A stretch of 64,000 bases of DNA, taken from NCBI GenBank assembly GCA_031296105.1, contig JARLGJ010000013.1:1-64000 (forward strand). Reading direction: 5' to 3'. Below, one piece after another: positions 63,636 through 64,000 of this stretch (positions are counted from its first letter, which is position 1; every line of letters starts with the position of its first letter). Under the pieces are notes generated by a model. The model was not told where the DNA came from and made no database searches. It worked only from the letters and a program-made list of their open reading frames with translations. The translations under genes and the position numbers were made by a program. The DNA is from Acidobacteriota bacterium (GTDB lineage: Bacteria; Acidobacteriota; Terriglobia; Terriglobales; Acidobacteriaceae).

Positions 63636-64000
63636 ATGCGCCAGCGCAGCGCACTAAATGTATTGGCATTGCTCCTGGTAGGAGCACTTGCCACTGGTGC
63701 CCAGGCCGGCCAGATCCAGGCCTTCAAGAACACCCCGGCGCGTCCGGCGACGGCTGCCCACGAGGTGGCCAAGGATTCCCGTGAGGCCCGCGAAGCGCGC
63801 GAGGCCCGGGAGTCGGCTGAGTCCCATCCCGACACCCCCGAGGGACGCACTGAAAAGACCCTCCTTGAGGCTCGCAGCAACCAGGGCGCGCTTTACGCCC
63901 TTTTGAAGGAAATGCCCAAGGGCGGCGACCTGCACAACCACCTGACCGGCGCGGTCTATGCCGAGAGCCTGGTGGAGTTTGCCGCCGAATCCGGCCTGTG
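63636..64000 (+). CDS. Secreted adenosine deaminase-like protein (3' truncated by the window)
   Basis: Runs off the right edge; 121 codons seen, from ATG 63636 with GGAGG 5 bases upstream. Signal peptide (LNVLALLLVGALATGAQA), an Arg/Glu/Ala-rich linker with repeated EAREARE units, then MPKGGDLHNHLTGAVYAESL, the metal-binding HxH start of the adenosine deaminase family in its secreted (ADGF-like) form. It would turn adenosine to inosine outside the cytoplasm. Divergent from hpt and next to the salvage operon, which fits. Confidence 0.85.
   Translation, partial: MRQRSALNVLALLLVGALATGAQAGQIQAFKNTPARPATAAHEVAKDSREAREAREARESAESHPDTPEGRTEKTLLEARSNQGALYALLKEMPKGGDLHNHLTGAVYAESLVEFAAESGL

Overview
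The window reads as a GC-rich chromosomal segment of an Acidobacteriota species, most likely class Terriglobia. Three signs support this: a two-domain NAD+-I (nadA motif) riboswitch ahead of nadA, a class known almost only from Acidobacteria; a 1,149-residue Oar-like TonB receptor with an N-terminal carboxypeptidase-regulatory domain; and a palindromic repeat of the type scattered through acidobacterial genomes. I see no rRNA, tRNA, CRISPR array, complete insertion sequence or prophage.

Layout. 1-9.1 kb: APC permease, a secreted protein, a fused 3-dehydroquinate dehydratase/shikimate dehydrogenase with a histone H1-like tail, a lone GvpL/F protein, an NtrC-type regulator, a probable small RNA and a DksA-type zinc protein. 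9.4-16.4 kb: a signalling block of TonB receptor, YfiR-like periplasmic protein and two paralogous chemoreceptors. 16.5-19.9 kb: DinB-like protein, TMTC-like membrane TPR protein and 3-hydroxybutyryl-CoA dehydrogenase. 20.0-26.5 kb: a minus-strand F1Fo ATP synthase operon (b, b-like, delta, alpha, gamma, beta, epsilon) without the a and c subunits. 26.7-32.4 kb: a hairpin RNA candidate, hflX, hfq and the Oar-like receptor. 33-40.9 kb: the ETF system (etfB, small membrane protein, etfA, ETF-quinone oxidoreductase) interrupted by a four-helix-bundle cassette, then moaA, riboswitch-nadA and a DUF2203 gene. 40.9-47.3 kb: a class V aminotransferase, a YceH-like protein and a three-gene surface operon (two propeller lipoproteins and an outer-membrane barrel). 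47.4-57.6 kb: DUF2905, GMC oxidoreductase, xseA, the cdaA-cdaR-glmM cell-wall/c-di-AMP trio, a molybdopterin-domain protein and a propeller-phosphoesterase. 57.7-64 kb: nucleoside salvage (udk, punA, nupC, deoA, deoC, hpt) with a divergent secreted adenosine deaminase running off the edge.

How genes work together. The ETF block passes electrons from acyl-CoA dehydrogenases to quinone, and the nearby 3-hydroxyacyl-CoA dehydrogenase suits fatty-acid or butyrate metabolism. The salvage block would deaminate adenosine outside the cytoplasm, import nucleosides by NupC, split them with PunA/DeoA, degrade deoxyribose phosphate with DeoC and recover bases and uridine with Hpt and Udk. CdaA/CdaR/GlmM link c-di-AMP to wall precursor synthesis.

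The least ordinary findings are: (1) a three-copy family of 108-117 bp palindromes with an invariant central 22-nt core and arms that differ yet stay self-complementary, two copies of which supply the TAG stop codon of the neighbouring gene; (2) the TonB receptor-YfiR-chemoreceptor module, which resembles YfiBNR signalling with a chemotaxis output in place of a diguanylate cyclase; (3) two intergenic RNA candidates; (4) the H1-tailed AroDE; (5) the four-helix-bundle cassette flanked by inverted arrays of 9-bp repeats inside the ETF locus. All functional statements are from reading the sequence only; no database search was run.
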